A DNA stretch of 64,000 nucleotides from Petrolisthes cinctipes. Lineage: Eukaryota; Arthropoda; Malacostraca; Decapoda; Porcellanidae. Under the pieces are notes generated by a model. The model searched no databases. It was not told where the DNA came from and saw only the letters and a program-made list of their open reading frames with translations. Position numbers and translations under genes: made by a program. Location of the stretch: assembly GCA_033782935.1 (NCBI GenBank), contig JAWQEG010001547.1, forward strand, positions 728,501-792,500. The letters run 5' to 3'. How positions within the stretch are numbered: the stretch's first letter is position 1; each line of letters opens with the position of its first letter. This document shows positions 10,401-22,142 of this stretch, piece after piece.

Positions 10401-10741
10401 TCCCATACTACCTCTACATCCAAGAAAAAAAGTTAATTATCCACTTCAATTTCATGAGAGAACTTAAGGAACTACTATACTTTTGGTACATAAGAGCACA
10501 TTGGTTCCTTCAAAGTATGTCAAGAAACAGGACCAGATTAACACAAATAATGGTGGCCTGTTTCATGGAATGGTTGGGAGGAATCAGTTGTTCCAGATTT
10601 ACCAACACTGCAGAACCCCTTTATTTAATGGATGGAACCAATAAATTCAAAGTAATCAGATAATCATTCATTGGGAGAGAATTTGGCCCAAACCACAAAA
10701 CATCATCTACATATCGGTGTCAAATTATGCTTGTTTGTCGT
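10401..10741 (-). pseudogene. possible Penelope-like element RT fragment
   Basis: On the minus strand from 10741 there is RYVDDVLWFGPNS, resembling the Penelope-like catalytic region, followed at suitable spacing by PSIK, then LFLDIL and INFFS. These match the Penelope-like RT pattern (PSIKFT, LPFLD, YINYFS) in degraded form with stops and a frame change. It is a weak call from motif memory. It abuts the broken end of copy A integrase at 10742. Confidence 0.4.
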
Positions 10742-10742
10742 G

Positions 10743-11841
10743 TATGCTCAGAGTGACAGTTGCGTCTGTCCTGGCAAGAACGGGGTGAGGGCAGGTGTAC
10801 AGCTGCTGGAGCAGTGTGCGGTGTGAGTCCATCCTGAGTAGCAGCGAGGGTGAGGTGTGCAGGCTGAGTGGTGTGTAGGTAGGCCTGGTATGCTGGCATG
10901 TAGGCGTGGGTGCGGCATTAGTTTGAGTGCTGGCAAGAATGCAGTATATCCTCGCCGAACACGAGCTCCGCTGGTGAGTGTTTAAGGTCCTTCAGCGTAG
11001 TACATATTGTCAGGAGGATGAGCATGAGGGCGTCAGTCCATTGATCAGGCTGTAGTTCTCGGAAAGCATCCTTCAGGCGGCGATGAAATCGCTCGACCAT
11101 GCCGTTGCATGTCGGGTGGTATGCGATGGTCCATTGCTGACGTGTCCCTAATAATGTGAGCATGTCCTGCCACGCCCTGGACTCGAAATGTGTCCCTTGA
11201 TCCGTGACGATAATTGTAGGGGGACCAAAGTTCGACACCCAATTATTGAGAAAATGGCGGGCTTTGCCATCAGCCGTGATGTCATGCATAGGGACAGCTG
11301 TACACCACCGCGTCGTCCTGTCTACGCACATCAGGAGATATCGGTAACCTCGGGAGGACATGAGAGGGCCCATGATGTCGACATATACTGTGTGGAATCT
11401 GTTGGAGGGAACGGTGAACTCGTGTATTGGTGGTTGTGTATGCTGTCCTACCTTCGCACGCTGACAGGAGATGCAGGCTGTCAGCCAATCCTTCACTTGC
11501 CTTCTCTTTCCTGGCCATACTGCACGTCGAATAATGAGGTGAAGTGTACCTGCAATTCCCCGGGTGGTTTATGGAGTGATAGTGATTGAATATGTTTTCT
11601 CTGAATTGCTCAGGTATGTAGGGGCGTGGCGTGCCGCAAGAAGTGTTACACTAGACACGTGTTGTAGAGTCGGGTGCCGTTGTGCATTCAAGGCTAGGCC
11701 AGTATTGCCCGTCAGTAGTTCCTGGAGGTGAGTGTCATCCTGTTGGGCGTGGGTGAGTGCTGCATAGTCTAGAGGAGGAATGCGTTGTATTGTAGCGATG
11801 AGTGGGTGTGGCAGTGGTGCCCAGGAAAGTGCGTCAGCCAC
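10743..11841 (-). pseudogene. integrase of gypsy copy A
   Basis: Zinc-binding head in a shifted frame (NHPG.. context, then CISCQRAKVG), followed by a nearly intact catalytic core in the 11496-10918 frame. The core shows D in VDIMGPL, D in VTDQGTHFE and E in GMVERFHRRL, in standard DDE order. The chain then shifts frame near 10930 and breaks at 10742, before the GPY/F-type module. Copies B and C have homologous segments at 47345-48005 and 41030-40741. Confidence 0.8.
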
Positions 11842-12345
11842 CGTGTTGTCTTCCGCCCGTACGTGCCGTATATCTGTAGTAAATTCGGAGATGGATGTCG
11901 AGATATTTGTGGTGACCAGCTGGCACCCAGTTGTGTCATGGCTGTCGTAAGTGGTTTGTGATTGGTACGTATGTTGAAAGTCCTGCCTTTCAGGAAATGT
12001 CGGAAGAGTTTAATGGCATCATGCATGGCCACCAATTCCCTGTCAAAAGTGCTGTATTTTCTCTGTGGTGGCTCGAGGCGTTTGCTAAAGAACGCGATAG
12101 GCTTTTGCACCCCGTCAACCTCCTGCTCCAGCACTGCTCCTATGGCGTCGTTGGATGAGTCAGTATATATGGATGTAGGCTCGTAGGGCGTGGGGTACGC
12201 TAGGAAGGAGTCAGCTAGCCTTTTTTTCACCTCTCTGAAGGCGGACTCTGCAGCAGGGTTCCACGTGAGTTTCTTCTGGGAGGCCGTTTTCAGGCCCCTC
12301 AACAGGTCATGGAGTGGGGCGAGTGTTGCCGCGACGTGGGAGATA
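11842..12345 (-). pseudogene. RNase H domain of gypsy copy A
   Basis: The region starts near 12345 with AATLAPLHDLLRG, the connection after RT. It continues with the RNase H motifs SIYTDSSNDAIGAVLEQ, KRLEPPQRKYSTFDRELVA and a degraded third motif. A frameshift follows near 11940. Its RT partner is 4.4 kb away at 16744, on the far side of a LINE. Confidence 0.8.
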
Positions 12346-12837
12346 AAGAGGTTGTTGTTGTGCGGTCCCAGGACTCGGATGTGTCCTCCCCGAGCTCCGT
12401 CTTTCTTCTCATCTATCCTTTCCTTTCTTTTTCAATTAACGAATCCTTCATATCATCACATTTCATCAAGATAAGTATCGAGATTGTTTGTTCTGGCTGT
12501 CATTTCACGTCATCTTTTTCTTCGTTTTATTACCGTTTTTAGTGTCTTTTAAATTTACATAGACCCTCCCTTAACATAACACCGTCCCCCACCCCTCAAT
12601 TTTCACTATTTTTAATAATACAGTTCTTATTTTTGGTGTATTTTATCATCTTTTTAACATTTGTATATCCTTTTTAGTTAAACTCATAGGTTTTATTATC
12701 AATTCCCTTTTTTTATATAACTGACCCCTCACGTAAGTTAGGGTTTTTTTTAAGTTTTATTCCTTCCTGCAGCCGTGCAGACTGTCTCGATACAGGGGTA
12801 AGTTTGTGTTGTATATTTATATTAGTGTTTTATAAAC

Positions 12838-13410
12838 ATGTACAGACACACCCCACACAAAACAACATACACATGTACACTAACAATATTCTACACATAC
12901 TGCTCACTAGTTTTAATACTCTATAACACTGACAATAAAAACACTGGCTGCACACATACCAACACACCAGACTCACTAACACCAGACATCTCCACCCACA
13001 CCTCCATATACACACACCTGTTTGGGAACCTGGGCACCCCTAAGGGCCCTCAAGGGTTAAAGGTGGCTTGCCTCGGCAATCTCCGGGGTGCCCTGTTGCT
13101 CCTTATGTTGTGTGGTGACACAGGGGCTCTGATCAACCCTGGCCCCCTCGCCCCAAAGTACCCCTGTCAATTATGCCGACGGGCGGTCAAATGGGGCCAG
13201 CAGGCCATCCAGTGCGATCGCTGCTGTGAGGTTTCCAGCATGCAGGCTGGTATCATGTCAGCTGTGTTGGGGGCTTCACATCGGCGTTCGACGGATTGGA
13301 GGGTCGGAGCCTTTCGTGGATCTGCTGGGACTGTGGTGCGCCCAATTTTACCTCCTCCCTTTTTCACTCCCCAATACACCACACAAATAGATTTAGTTTA
13401 TTAGACACCA
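12838..13410 (+). pseudogene. LINE ORF1 with NPGP motif and PHD-type zinc finger
   Basis: The open frame from 12838 has a Thr-rich start and then a Leu-rich stretch running into GDTGALINPGP. Next is YPCQLCRRAVKWGQQAIQCDRC, the first half of a PHD finger (here the pairs CQLC and CDRC). A frameshift near 13230 follows, and the finger resumes in another frame with FQHAGWYHVSCVGG and WICWDCGAPNF. This arrangement (LLL, GD..NPGP, PHD) is known from invertebrate LINE ORF1 proteins, where the NPGP segment is 2A-like. Here the D/E positions of a canonical 2A are not conserved. Confidence 0.7.
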
Positions 13411-13515
13411 CCACTCACAACTCACAACACACCTCCACCATTAGATAGGATCACCCGACGTTTAGGTAGACGCAACAAAGACAATTCCTCCCCTACACAA
13501 AACCGACAGCAAGGC

Positions 13516-16500
13516 ATGACTTCCCTCAACTCCGCATCATCCACTCTTCCACTCCCAAACCATTCTACACCCAACCAGACTCTCCATAGTGCACACTCAT
13601 TATCCATAACACCAATCACCATCCCCAATAGATCATCCATCCTCACACCCCATTCTACCACCAACACCACACTCGACTCCATCACCCATAAAAAACTGTC
13701 TTCCCTTCGTACCCTAATCATCAACTTCCGCAGCATCATAAACAAAAGAGCCGCCTTTCACCAAACCCTCCAGACCTATGACCCCGACATTATTATAGGG
13801 ACAGAGACCTGGCTCACACCTGACATCCAGGACAGTGAAATCTTCCCGACGGACAGTCCCTATAATATGACCCTACACAGGAAGGACAGAATAGACGATA
13901 ACCATGGCGGAGTCCTAATTGCGACAAAGCCAGGACTAGTTGCGACCCCAGCTACCGAACTGAACGCGGACTCTGAAATTATATGGACTAAAATACAGAT
14001 ACAGGGCTGCAGGACACTCATTATAGGATAATTTTATCGTCCCCCAAATTCAAACTTAGAATACCTGCAGACCCTTGACGATTGTTTATCTAAAATTGAC
14101 CCCTCCAAAAATATATGGTTGGCTGGTGACTTTAACCTTCCCGACATAAACTGGACAGCACAGGCGACACTGGACAATTCCACCCATGAAGGCGACTTAC
14201 TATTACAGACTGATAGGAAACTCTTACATGAAAATGTCATTGACATCATTAACACCCACTCACTTACCCAAACAGTACTCGAACCAACACGCACACAAAT
14301 CAGTGTAGAAAGACATAATCCTAACATAAGACACGGGGTCACATCCAACATATTAGACTTATTTTTCACAAACAACATTTCCTTAATTACACGGACACGA
14401 GTACTACTTGGTCTTAGTGACCATGAGATGGTACTCATTGACGCAAACATCAAGCCAACAACACAAAAACAATTACCCAGGACAATTTACATGTACAACA
14501 GAGCTGACATGGATGGCATTACCCAAGACTTAGTTGAATTTCGTGACTCGTTCCTTGATTCAGACCCAATGGCCAGCTCTGTGGAAACAAACTGGACCAG
14601 ACTCCGTGACTTTATACGTGACACAATGGACAAGCACATACCCATGAAAACCATCACACATAACCGGTCATTACCATGGTACAATAGACAATTAAAAAGA
14701 CTACACAGAAACAAGGTAAAGGCATACAACAGAGCAAAACGATACAACGATACAGAACACTGGTTAGAATACAAAACATACAATAAACACTACAGAAAGA
14801 AACTAAACAAGCAGAAACTAAATACACATCCACTTTCCTCGCAAACAACACACAAAACCACAAAAAATTCTTCGGCTTTTTTAAAGCACGCAAACAAGAC
14901 TCGACCGGTATTACAACATTACTACACAACAATTCCTTGGTTACACACCCACAAGACAAAGCCAACGCCCTTAACACACAATTCCAGTCCGTTTTTACCC
15001 ATGAACATGAACACTTACCAGACATGCCAACACCATCACACCCACCTATCCCTCCCATTCATATAAACACCCAAGGAATTGAGAAACTCTTATCTGAGGT
15101 AGACATACACAAAGCGACTGGACCAGACAATATACCCTGCAGGATATTGAGGACTAACGCTAGCGTTCTTGCCCCTGTCCTGCAGGTTATATTCTCACAG
15201 ACTTTACAGACCGGTGAACTCCCTCAAGACTGGCTTTTGGCAAATGTGACCCCAATTTTTAAATCCGGAGACAGAACCCTTCCCATTAATTATAGACCTA
15301 TTTCACTTACCTCAGTCCCCTGCAAAATTTCAGAACACATTATTCATAGACACATATTGGACCACTATGATAGGCAAAATATACTGACTGACAATCAACA
15401 CGGTTTTCGGCCTAAACGCTCGTGTGAGACGCAGCTACTGGTAACTACTCATGACATCTTGCAGTCCCTCAATGACACAAAAATTAGACAGGTTGACGAC
15501 ATAATATTAGACTTTGCCAAAGCCTTCGACAAAGTCTCTCACCAAAGACTACTACACAAACTAGAATTCTATGGCATACAGGGACAACTTCTTCACTGGA
15601 TTAGAACGTTCTTGACTACCAGAAAGCAACGTGTAGTTCTTGACGGTAGTCAGTCTCCATCTGTTCCTGTGACCTCTGGGGTACCCCAGGGAACTGTCCT
15701 GGGTCCTCTTCTCTTCCTTTCATACATTAATGACCTCCCACTTTCACTTTCCTCTACCACTAGACTCTTTGCAGACGATAGCTTAGTTTACAGACCAATT
15801 AAAGATAGGAATGACTGCCTTCGACTACAGGACGACCTAACTGCACTTGAAGACTGGGAACTCAAGTGGCAGATGACATTTAGACCAGACAAATGCCATC
15901 ACATCCGTTTTACCCGTGCCCATAATGTCATTCCATATACATACCAATTACACAACACCAACCTCAACACAGTCACTTCCCACAAATACTTGGGCGTCCA
16001 CATCTCAGCGGACATGAGGTGGAACACACACATAGGTAGCATCAGGGCCAAAGCTAGTAGGGTCCTGGGGTTCTTGCTTAGGAACCTCATCAGGTGTAAC
16101 ACAGACACCAAAATTATTGCATATAACACTTTCGTTCGGCCACATTTAGATTATTGCGACACCGTCTGGGACCCACACACTTACAATAATATCAATAAAT
16201 TAGAGTCCATACAAAACAAGACTGCAAGATGGGCCAGACGTGATTACACACACACTACATCAGTCACTTTGCTTAAACAAGACACAAAACTGGACCCATT
16301 AGTAACACGAAGACAGATACACAGACAACAGATGATATACAAAATCACAAACAAGTTAGTTGACATAGACAAAGACACATATCTACACCCTACAAGTATA
16401 CGATCCACTAGAGGCAGCCACAACTTAAAATACCATACATACCAGACAAGCACTGATATATTTAGGCACTCATTCTTTCCCCGCAGCATCCAAGAGTGGA

Positions 16501-16658
16501 ATCATCTCCCATCTCACGTAGTTAATAGCCCCACTCTTGACACGTTTAGAAATAGGATCACCAATCATTACCTCCCCAATCCTAATCCTCAACCCACAGT
16601 CCCTGACCCAATCCACCCTTATCCTAACCCTCTTCCTAATCCTGCCCTGGATCCCTAA
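13516..16658 (+). pseudogene. LINE ORF2: endonuclease and reverse transcriptase
   Basis: An APE-type endonuclease lies at 13690-14450 (TETWLTPD, GDFNLPDINW, SDHEMVLID). The RT shows ATGPDNIPCRIL, NYRPISLTS, DFAKAFDKVSH, GVPQGTVLGPLLF and an intact FADD box at about 15765. A thumb and C-terminal tail run to 16658. Lesions seen: TAA at 14029-14031 in the endonuclease and one frameshift near 14818 between endonuclease and RT. The frame from 14937 to 16658 is uninterrupted (573 codons), so the RT part is the best preserved LINE domain here. No RNase H is present, which separates it from the I-like elements in this window. Confidence 0.88.
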
Positions 16659-16743
16659 ATCCCCCGCACAACCCCCGCATATTATGCAGCCCATGAGCGG
16701 CCCTCTGCGGGACCCTAAAACTTGTACTTGAACTTGAACTTGA

Positions 16744-18240
16744 GAAATAATTCACCACCCCGAAGAATTCTCTCAGCTTCCTAGCCGTGGTAAGGAGAGG
16801 GAATTCCCGAACAGCCTCCACCTTCTGCGGGGTGACTCGTTGGCTGAGAGAGTCTATTTGGTTCATCCCTATTACGCACTTAGATGGGTGAATCCTTAGT
16901 CCATAATCTTGTAGGTGGGAAAATAATTCCCGCAGGTGTTGCTGGTGTTGCATATGATTGCTTGTCGTCTATATACGTAATCGAGGCCTCGTAGTACCAT
17001 ATCCATAAATCGCTGGAATGTCTGCGCTGTGTTACGTAAGCCGAAGTTCATTACAGGGAATTCATATAGTCCAAAGGGTGTGGTTATCGCTGTTTTTATT
17101 ATATCCTCCTCTGCAACGGGAATTTAGTGGAAAGCCCTGACGAGGTCAATTTTGAAGAAAACAGCACATCCTTGCTGCTTCCAGTGAAAATCAAGAACAT
17201 GCGGAATGGGATACCTGTCAGGAATGGAGAGTGCATTCAGGGACCTGTAATCCCCGCACACCCTCTATTCACCTTCTTGCTGTTTGGGTACCATTTGCAG
17301 GGGTGACGCCCATGCGCTGTCAGACGGCCTGGCAACCCCTTGTTTGATCATCACTGTGAACTCCCGTTGTGCAGCTTCTAGTCGTTCTGGGGACATACGT
17401 CGAGGCTTGGCAAAAACTGGGGGACCCGTCGTTGTGATTGTGTCATTTGTGTGGTGGATACCTGCATCTTTGATTCTTGGTGAAGTCTCTGCAGAGCGTA
17501 GAAGTGGAAAATCGTGAATAATGCTATCGTAAGTGGTGGTTTGTGTGCTTTGTGTAATAGTAGGTGTGACTTGTCGGCAATTTCTGGTGGGAATAGTAGC
17601 TCCTGAAGGTTGGTGTATGAGTCTGTTACGTTTAGCATCGATTAACAAGTGGTGAGCCATCAGGAAATCCAAGCCCAGTAATGGTGCTTGGACATCCGCT
17701 TCCATGAAAAGCCAGACCACGAACTCGTCCTTCAATAGTGTGACGCCCTTACTCCTTGTTCTGTAGGTGGCGATAGGAGAATGGTTTGCAGCGAGGAGAT
17801 CGTAAGCGGTAGACGCCAGTCTCTTGTGGTCCTTCTCCAGGGGAGGAACTACGCTAACATCGGAGACCGAGTCGATAAGGAAAGTGTCCCCTGACTCGAG
17901 GTCCTCTACCCATAGCAGTGTGCGAGCGTGATTGCGTGGGGGCACACATGTAACCGCAGGGGAAAGGTCTGGGGCATGAAAGAGGGAACACGTGCGTGTA
18001 CATGGGTCGACGTACAGTGAGCTGGGTCCGTGCGGGGTTGAGGGAGTGGCGTAGTAGTGTGGGTGGATTGGGCGTGTTGATCGACTTGTTGTAGCGTAGA
18101 GTGTGAGGAACGTACGGCAGCGGCGTAGGAGTGACGTAGCGGCGCGGCCAGAGAAGCGTTCTGAGGGTTCCTGGGCTTGTGCGTTGCCTCGAGGGTATGG
18201 TAGTCGTCGTTCTTGTCTCGTTGCGTCGTGGGTACGCATG
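16744..18240 (-). pseudogene. protease and reverse transcriptase of gypsy copy A
   Basis: From 18240 down: a linker, then a retropepsin with FLIDSVSDVSVVPP (about 17885-17845), where DTG/DSG is expected, so the active-site Gly is Val. LLGLDFLMAH follows. The RT begins with AAQREFTVMIKQGVARPS and WASPLQMVPKQ. After a stop near 17265 it continues (SIPDRYPIPHVLDF, FFKIDLVRAFH, PFGLYEFPVMNFGLRNTAQTFQRF). At the catalytic site (about 16965) the codons for YIDD are split by a small deletion. It ends with KLREFFGVVNYF at the LINE junction. Confidence 0.82.
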
Positions 18241-18299
18241 TTGCAGGCTAGGATGCGTGGCAGTGACTTTCTGGGTATGTTCTTGCCACCGCCTTACTA

Positions 18300-19460
18300 G
18301 TTTCCCTGGTTGATACAGGGTGAATGGCGAGTGTCAGGGGACGCCCACCTTGGCGGCAATTACGTGTGAAGTTGCCGAAGCATTGGTGGTAGAAACACAG
18401 TTCCATGAGTGTAATGTTGTTATTGTGTTGATGGGGTAAAGGATTGAAATGTGGAGGTTGTGTTGTGTTGTGTGAGGTAGTGTATTGTGGCGACGGTGGG
18501 AGAATGCATGGGGTTGGGGTGAAATGTTGGTGAAAATACGGGTGGTTGTGCTGGGGGTGATAGTGTTGCGTAGCTGGTTAGTGAGGCTGAGTGGAGACGT
18601 GTGTGTGAAGTTGATGATGTGGGATAGGTGTATGATGCTGGGGGAGGTTGGAAATGGGGTGAAATTGTTGAGATGGGGGTGATGTGTTGTGTATATGAGG
18701 TTGAATGGTCGTGGGGTGTGTGGAGGAGGTGGATGTATGTGCTTGATGCTTAGGGTATGAGAGGTGTTGGAAGTGAGGAGGTGAAGTAGGTGGCGAGTGG
18801 AGTGTAGAGCGTGTTGAAGATTGTGGCGTAGTGGTGGTTGTGTTGACGTGGTAGTGTAGTTGTGGTGGGTCGGCCTCAGAATAAACATTCATGATAGCAT
18901 CCGAATGTTTCACGTATTAGTTTATGGGAAGATCAAGGTGGACCTGGGGGTGGAGTTGTACCGTCGCAGGGAACAGCATGGAGTGGCGCCTCTTGAGTAG
19001 CGCCTCTGAGAAGTCGTCTCCTGCCTTCTCATTCAGCTGCTGCATGTGCCGTAAGACCACGGAAGGGCGGTGGCCGTCCACTTGTATATCTTCTAAGGCC
19101 TTTAAGTACTCCTGGTTGGACATACCATGAGATGAAACGATCGCATCCTTCAAATCTTCGTAGGATGGGCGTCAAGTGATAGTGGTCGGGATAGCATCGA
19201 ATACGTCCTCTGGGAGTACCCGGAGGACGGCATTTAACTTTTGTTCGCTCGTGAAGTTTGCGGAGCACCACAGAGTTTCCCTGTGATGGAACCAAGAGTG
19301 TACGTTAAGTGAGAAAGGTGGGACATAAGGTGATTGTGAGGTGGCGTTATGTAACGAGGAAGTAGTGGGTGTTGAAGTGGAAGAATGTTTTGGGAGTGAG
19401 GGACGGCAGAATTAAATGATAGGGGGACGATACTTTTTGTGAGGCTAAAGTGGTGTTCAT
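18300..19460 (-). pseudogene. gag of gypsy copy A
   Basis: ATG at 19460 (MNTTLASQ.., comparable with MDATSQASQ in copy B at 47203). It contains the conserved matrix/capsid segment NQEYLKALEDIQVDGHRPSVVLRHMQQLNEKAGDDF (19120-19020), shared with copy C. A long Pro/Thr/His-rich region follows, and the chain ends with a CX2H-type finger (FYHQCFGNFTRNC) at about 18390-18345. Several frameshifts are present. The CHCC finger type is typical of CsRn1-like gag. Confidence 0.72.
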
Positions 19461-19739
19461 GGTGTAATACAGTGGGAACTATAGGAAAGGTAGGGGTATG
19501 AGGGTGTAGTAATAATAATATAACAGTGGTGGTGAGTAGTATGGGTGGGTATGGGCGTAGGTGTGTGTGGGATACACGACTAAGTGGTGCAGGGATTTTT
19601 ACAATAATACGTACAAAAGGGTAAGGAAGAAAATGGGAAGAAGTAGCACTTCGGAGAGGGGTCACTGAGGAAAAGTGGTGGAATTGGCATAAACAGTACT
19701 TAAGTTAAAGATTGACGGGCGTCCTTAAGAATATGCGTT

Positions 19740-20010
19740 GATGTTGCGTAGGTGGCGTAGTTGATTGCAGCGTGGTAGGGCGTTGTCGGCGATGCACATG
19801 GTGTTGAGCACTTGTGTGGTGGAGGTGAGACGATCGGGCAGCGATGCACGTAGTGTTGTGATGCTGTGCACGTGGCTGGAGTGGAGCACGTGGGCACGTA
19901 GAGGAGTGATGTCGGGCAGTGAAGCACGTAGTGTAACGTTGAGGGATGTGCACGTGGTTGGAGTGTAGCACGTGGAGAGACGAGTAACAGGCAACGATGC
20001 ACGTAATGTA
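19740..20010 (-). repeat. degenerate tandem repeats with CACGTG in gypsy copy A leader
   Basis: On the minus strand the leader is made of degenerate units containing CTACGTGCATCGCTGCC, CCACGTGCTCCACTCC and similar, with CACGTG palindromes recurring every 30-70 bp. The same kind of array is at 46560-46960 in copy B. It lies between the missing 5' LTR and gag, so it is transcribed leader. Confidence 0.65.
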
Positions 20011-20407
20011 GAGGAGAAGGCGAATATATATATAATATATATATAATGTTTCCACAATTGGTTTGCTATTATTAACGATGTTCATGACACTCAGGCCTGT
20101 GGCTGTCCATACTGGTAGTTATACACATTGATTGATTGATTTATTAATGCCATGAGGCATTTGGCGGCGCAACAGCTATGGTCATATACTGCCCAACATA
20201 AAATAGTCATCTACATCATTAATAATATATTTACACAAACTAAACAGACTTCTCCACCCCGAAAGGGATAGGCAGCATGATTAAAAGAACATATAAACTA
20301 AAAGGCACATTTATACTAATAGAACCTGACTAATTCAAGCAAGATATATACAAGATCAAAATTAAAATAACGTTGAACTATCTAAAAAAACATAAATATC
20401 ATAAAAT

Positions 20408-21491
20408 TCACCACTTGTGGAGGAGGCCAGCCTCCTCCACAAAGGAGAGGGTGTTCCCTCCCGCACTACAAGCCTCCTCCCCGAGTACTTGGGAGAGATT
20501 GTAAGAACCATCACCCACCCGATACCCGGAGAGGTGCCTACGATGAAGGTCCCCAAGGCTGGGACACTCGACAATAAGATGCCATACTGTCAGAGGGACC
20601 AGACAATCATCACAGTAGGGAGGGTGAGCCCTCTCCATTAAAAACCCATGAGTCAATAGTGTGTGGCCAATGCGGAGACGGACAAGAGCCGTCTCCCATA
20701 GGCGGGACAGGCCGCTGTAGCTCCACAAACCAGGGCGCTGGCAGATGCCGCAGAGATTGTTAGCCCCGATGGCATCCCATCTGTCCTGCCAGCAGGACAT
20801 CTATGTAGGGTCGAAGGTCCTCTGCAGGAACGGGATGACGCCCAGCAGGAGGTCGAGAACTGGAAACTGCAGCCTTAGCCAGGGCGTCAACCCGCTCATT
20901 CCCATCGACACCAACATGAACCGGGACCCAACACAATGTAACTCTGCAGCCACGATAATCCAGGAGGACAAGCCACTCGAGAATGGCCAACACCAGGGGA
21001 TGGGAAGAGTTAAAACTGCCCAAGGCCTGCAAGGCACTGCAGGAATCGCTAAAAATAGTATAAGAAGGTTGAGGGAGAGTAAAAATCACTTGGAGGGCAT
21101 ATAAAATGGCCGATAGCTCAGCAGTAAAAATTGACATGACAGAAGGGAGCCTGCCGCCACGACAAAAGTCAGGAAAGACAACTCCAAAACCAACTCCAGC
21201 ATCAGACTTTGACCAATCAGTGTACACAGGGAGGGACTCCCTGTGAGTGAAGGCATGTTCTAAAAAGAGGGAACGAGCCACTGGAGGAGGAAGAGATTTC
21301 TTCTTGTCTGAAAAGCAGGTGCAGGGGAAAACTTCTGGAAGAAGCCATGGAGCCACCCTGGGGACCCTCACAGGACAAATCTGGAAGTCATCAATGCCCA
21401 TCACCTCCATAGCTTTCCTGATCCAGAAGCCAAAGGGCCAAGGTGTGTGAAGATGTGAAAGGTAGTACTGAGACTTTATATCAGATGACAC
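20408..21491 (-). pseudogene. LINE RNase H domain and C-terminal CCHC
   Basis: RNase H motifs in order: D in VYTDWSKSDAGVGFG, E in FTAELSAILYAL, D in IFSDSCSAL, and HVGVDGNERVDALAKAA. The next frame (20800-20408) carries WQDRWDAIGAN.. and a CX2CX7HX4C finger (CDDCLVPLTVWHLIVEC) typical of LINE C-termini. A frameshift separates the two near 20780. The RNase H core looks intact. Confidence 0.82.
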
Positions 21492-21527
21492 AGCGAAGCA
21501 GGGAAGGGAGTCAGGAAGTCGATGTAA

Positions 21528-22142
21528 TCAATGCCAACAACTAACCATCAAGGACTGTCGACGGAGATCAAGAGGTGGCTCATCAGCGTCCACCAGGAGA
21601 CTAGGGATTGGGGATGACCTGAAGGATCCGGTAGCCAGACGTACTCCAGCATGATGAACAGGGTCTAAAACTCTGAGACGGGCATCCGTGGCAGAGGAGT
21701 ACACCTCACACCCATAGTCGAGTTTTGACCTAATAAGAACATGGTATAGGCGGAGGAGGGTGGCCCGATCAGCCCCCCAGGACATATGGCCCTGGACCCT
21801 CAACAGGTTCAGAGCCTTGAGGCAAGAGACCTTAAGTGAATGTAAGTGGGGAGCCCAAGTCAAACGTTTGTCAAAAAGGAGACCCAAAAAGCGAGTCTCC
21901 TCGACACCCCGTTCGAGGATGTATACCAGTCTGACATTCACCATCTTCTCAAATAATTTACAAAGACAGGAGGTCAAGGCAATTGGTCTGTAATTGAGGG
22001 CAAGACTAGAGTCCTTACCCGGCTTGGGGAAAGGAAGGATGGTAGCAACCCTCCACCCAGAAGGAAAGACACCCTCCAGCCAGATTCTGTTATATAAAGC
22101 TAAAAGAAATGAGATCGCCTCCTCACCCAAGTGTCGTAACAT
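21528..22142 (-). pseudogene. LINE reverse transcriptase with palm core deleted
   Basis: The frame starts with RT fingers (FPSGWRVATILPFPKPGKD, NYRPIALTSCLCKLFEKM) and jumps, after ILERGVEE, straight to FLGLLFDKRLTWAPHL, which normally lies beyond the catalytic YADD. The jump is in frame, so one clean open frame of 204 codons results without any active site. The rest (LLRLYHVLIRSKLDYG and onward) is a normal RT tail. Confidence 0.8.

Larger units (their letters stand above)
12350..16743 (+). mobile_element. LINE with PHD-finger ORF1 (CR1/L2-like), inserted in gypsy copy A
   Basis: Near-full-length non-LTR element: 5' leader (12350-12837), ORF1 with a PHD-type zinc finger, ORF2 with endonuclease and RT, and a 3' end of short ACTTGA repeats (about 16719-16743). 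It separates the RT and RNase H of copy A within a few codons of the NYF...FISHVAATLAPLHDLL connection. No clear target duplication is seen, as is common for CR1/L2. The clade is uncertain. Confidence 0.82.
7367..20080 (-). mobile_element. Ty3/gypsy element, copy A (interrupted by several insertions)
   Basis: Read right to left: leader with CACGTG repeats (20010-19740), gag (19460-18300), protease and RT (18240-16744), RNase H (12345-11842), integrase (11841-10743), a proline-rich pol tail (9110-7932) and the 3' LTR (7931-7367). A LINE (12350-16743) separates RT from RNase H, and a block of LINE and Penelope-like scraps (9111-10742) splits the end of pol. The 5' LTR is not visible; a LINE tail begins at 20128. 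The gag ends in a CHCC-type finger like copies C and E, which I associate with CsRn1/Kabuki-type gypsy elements. Copies B and C are close relatives. Confidence 0.85.
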
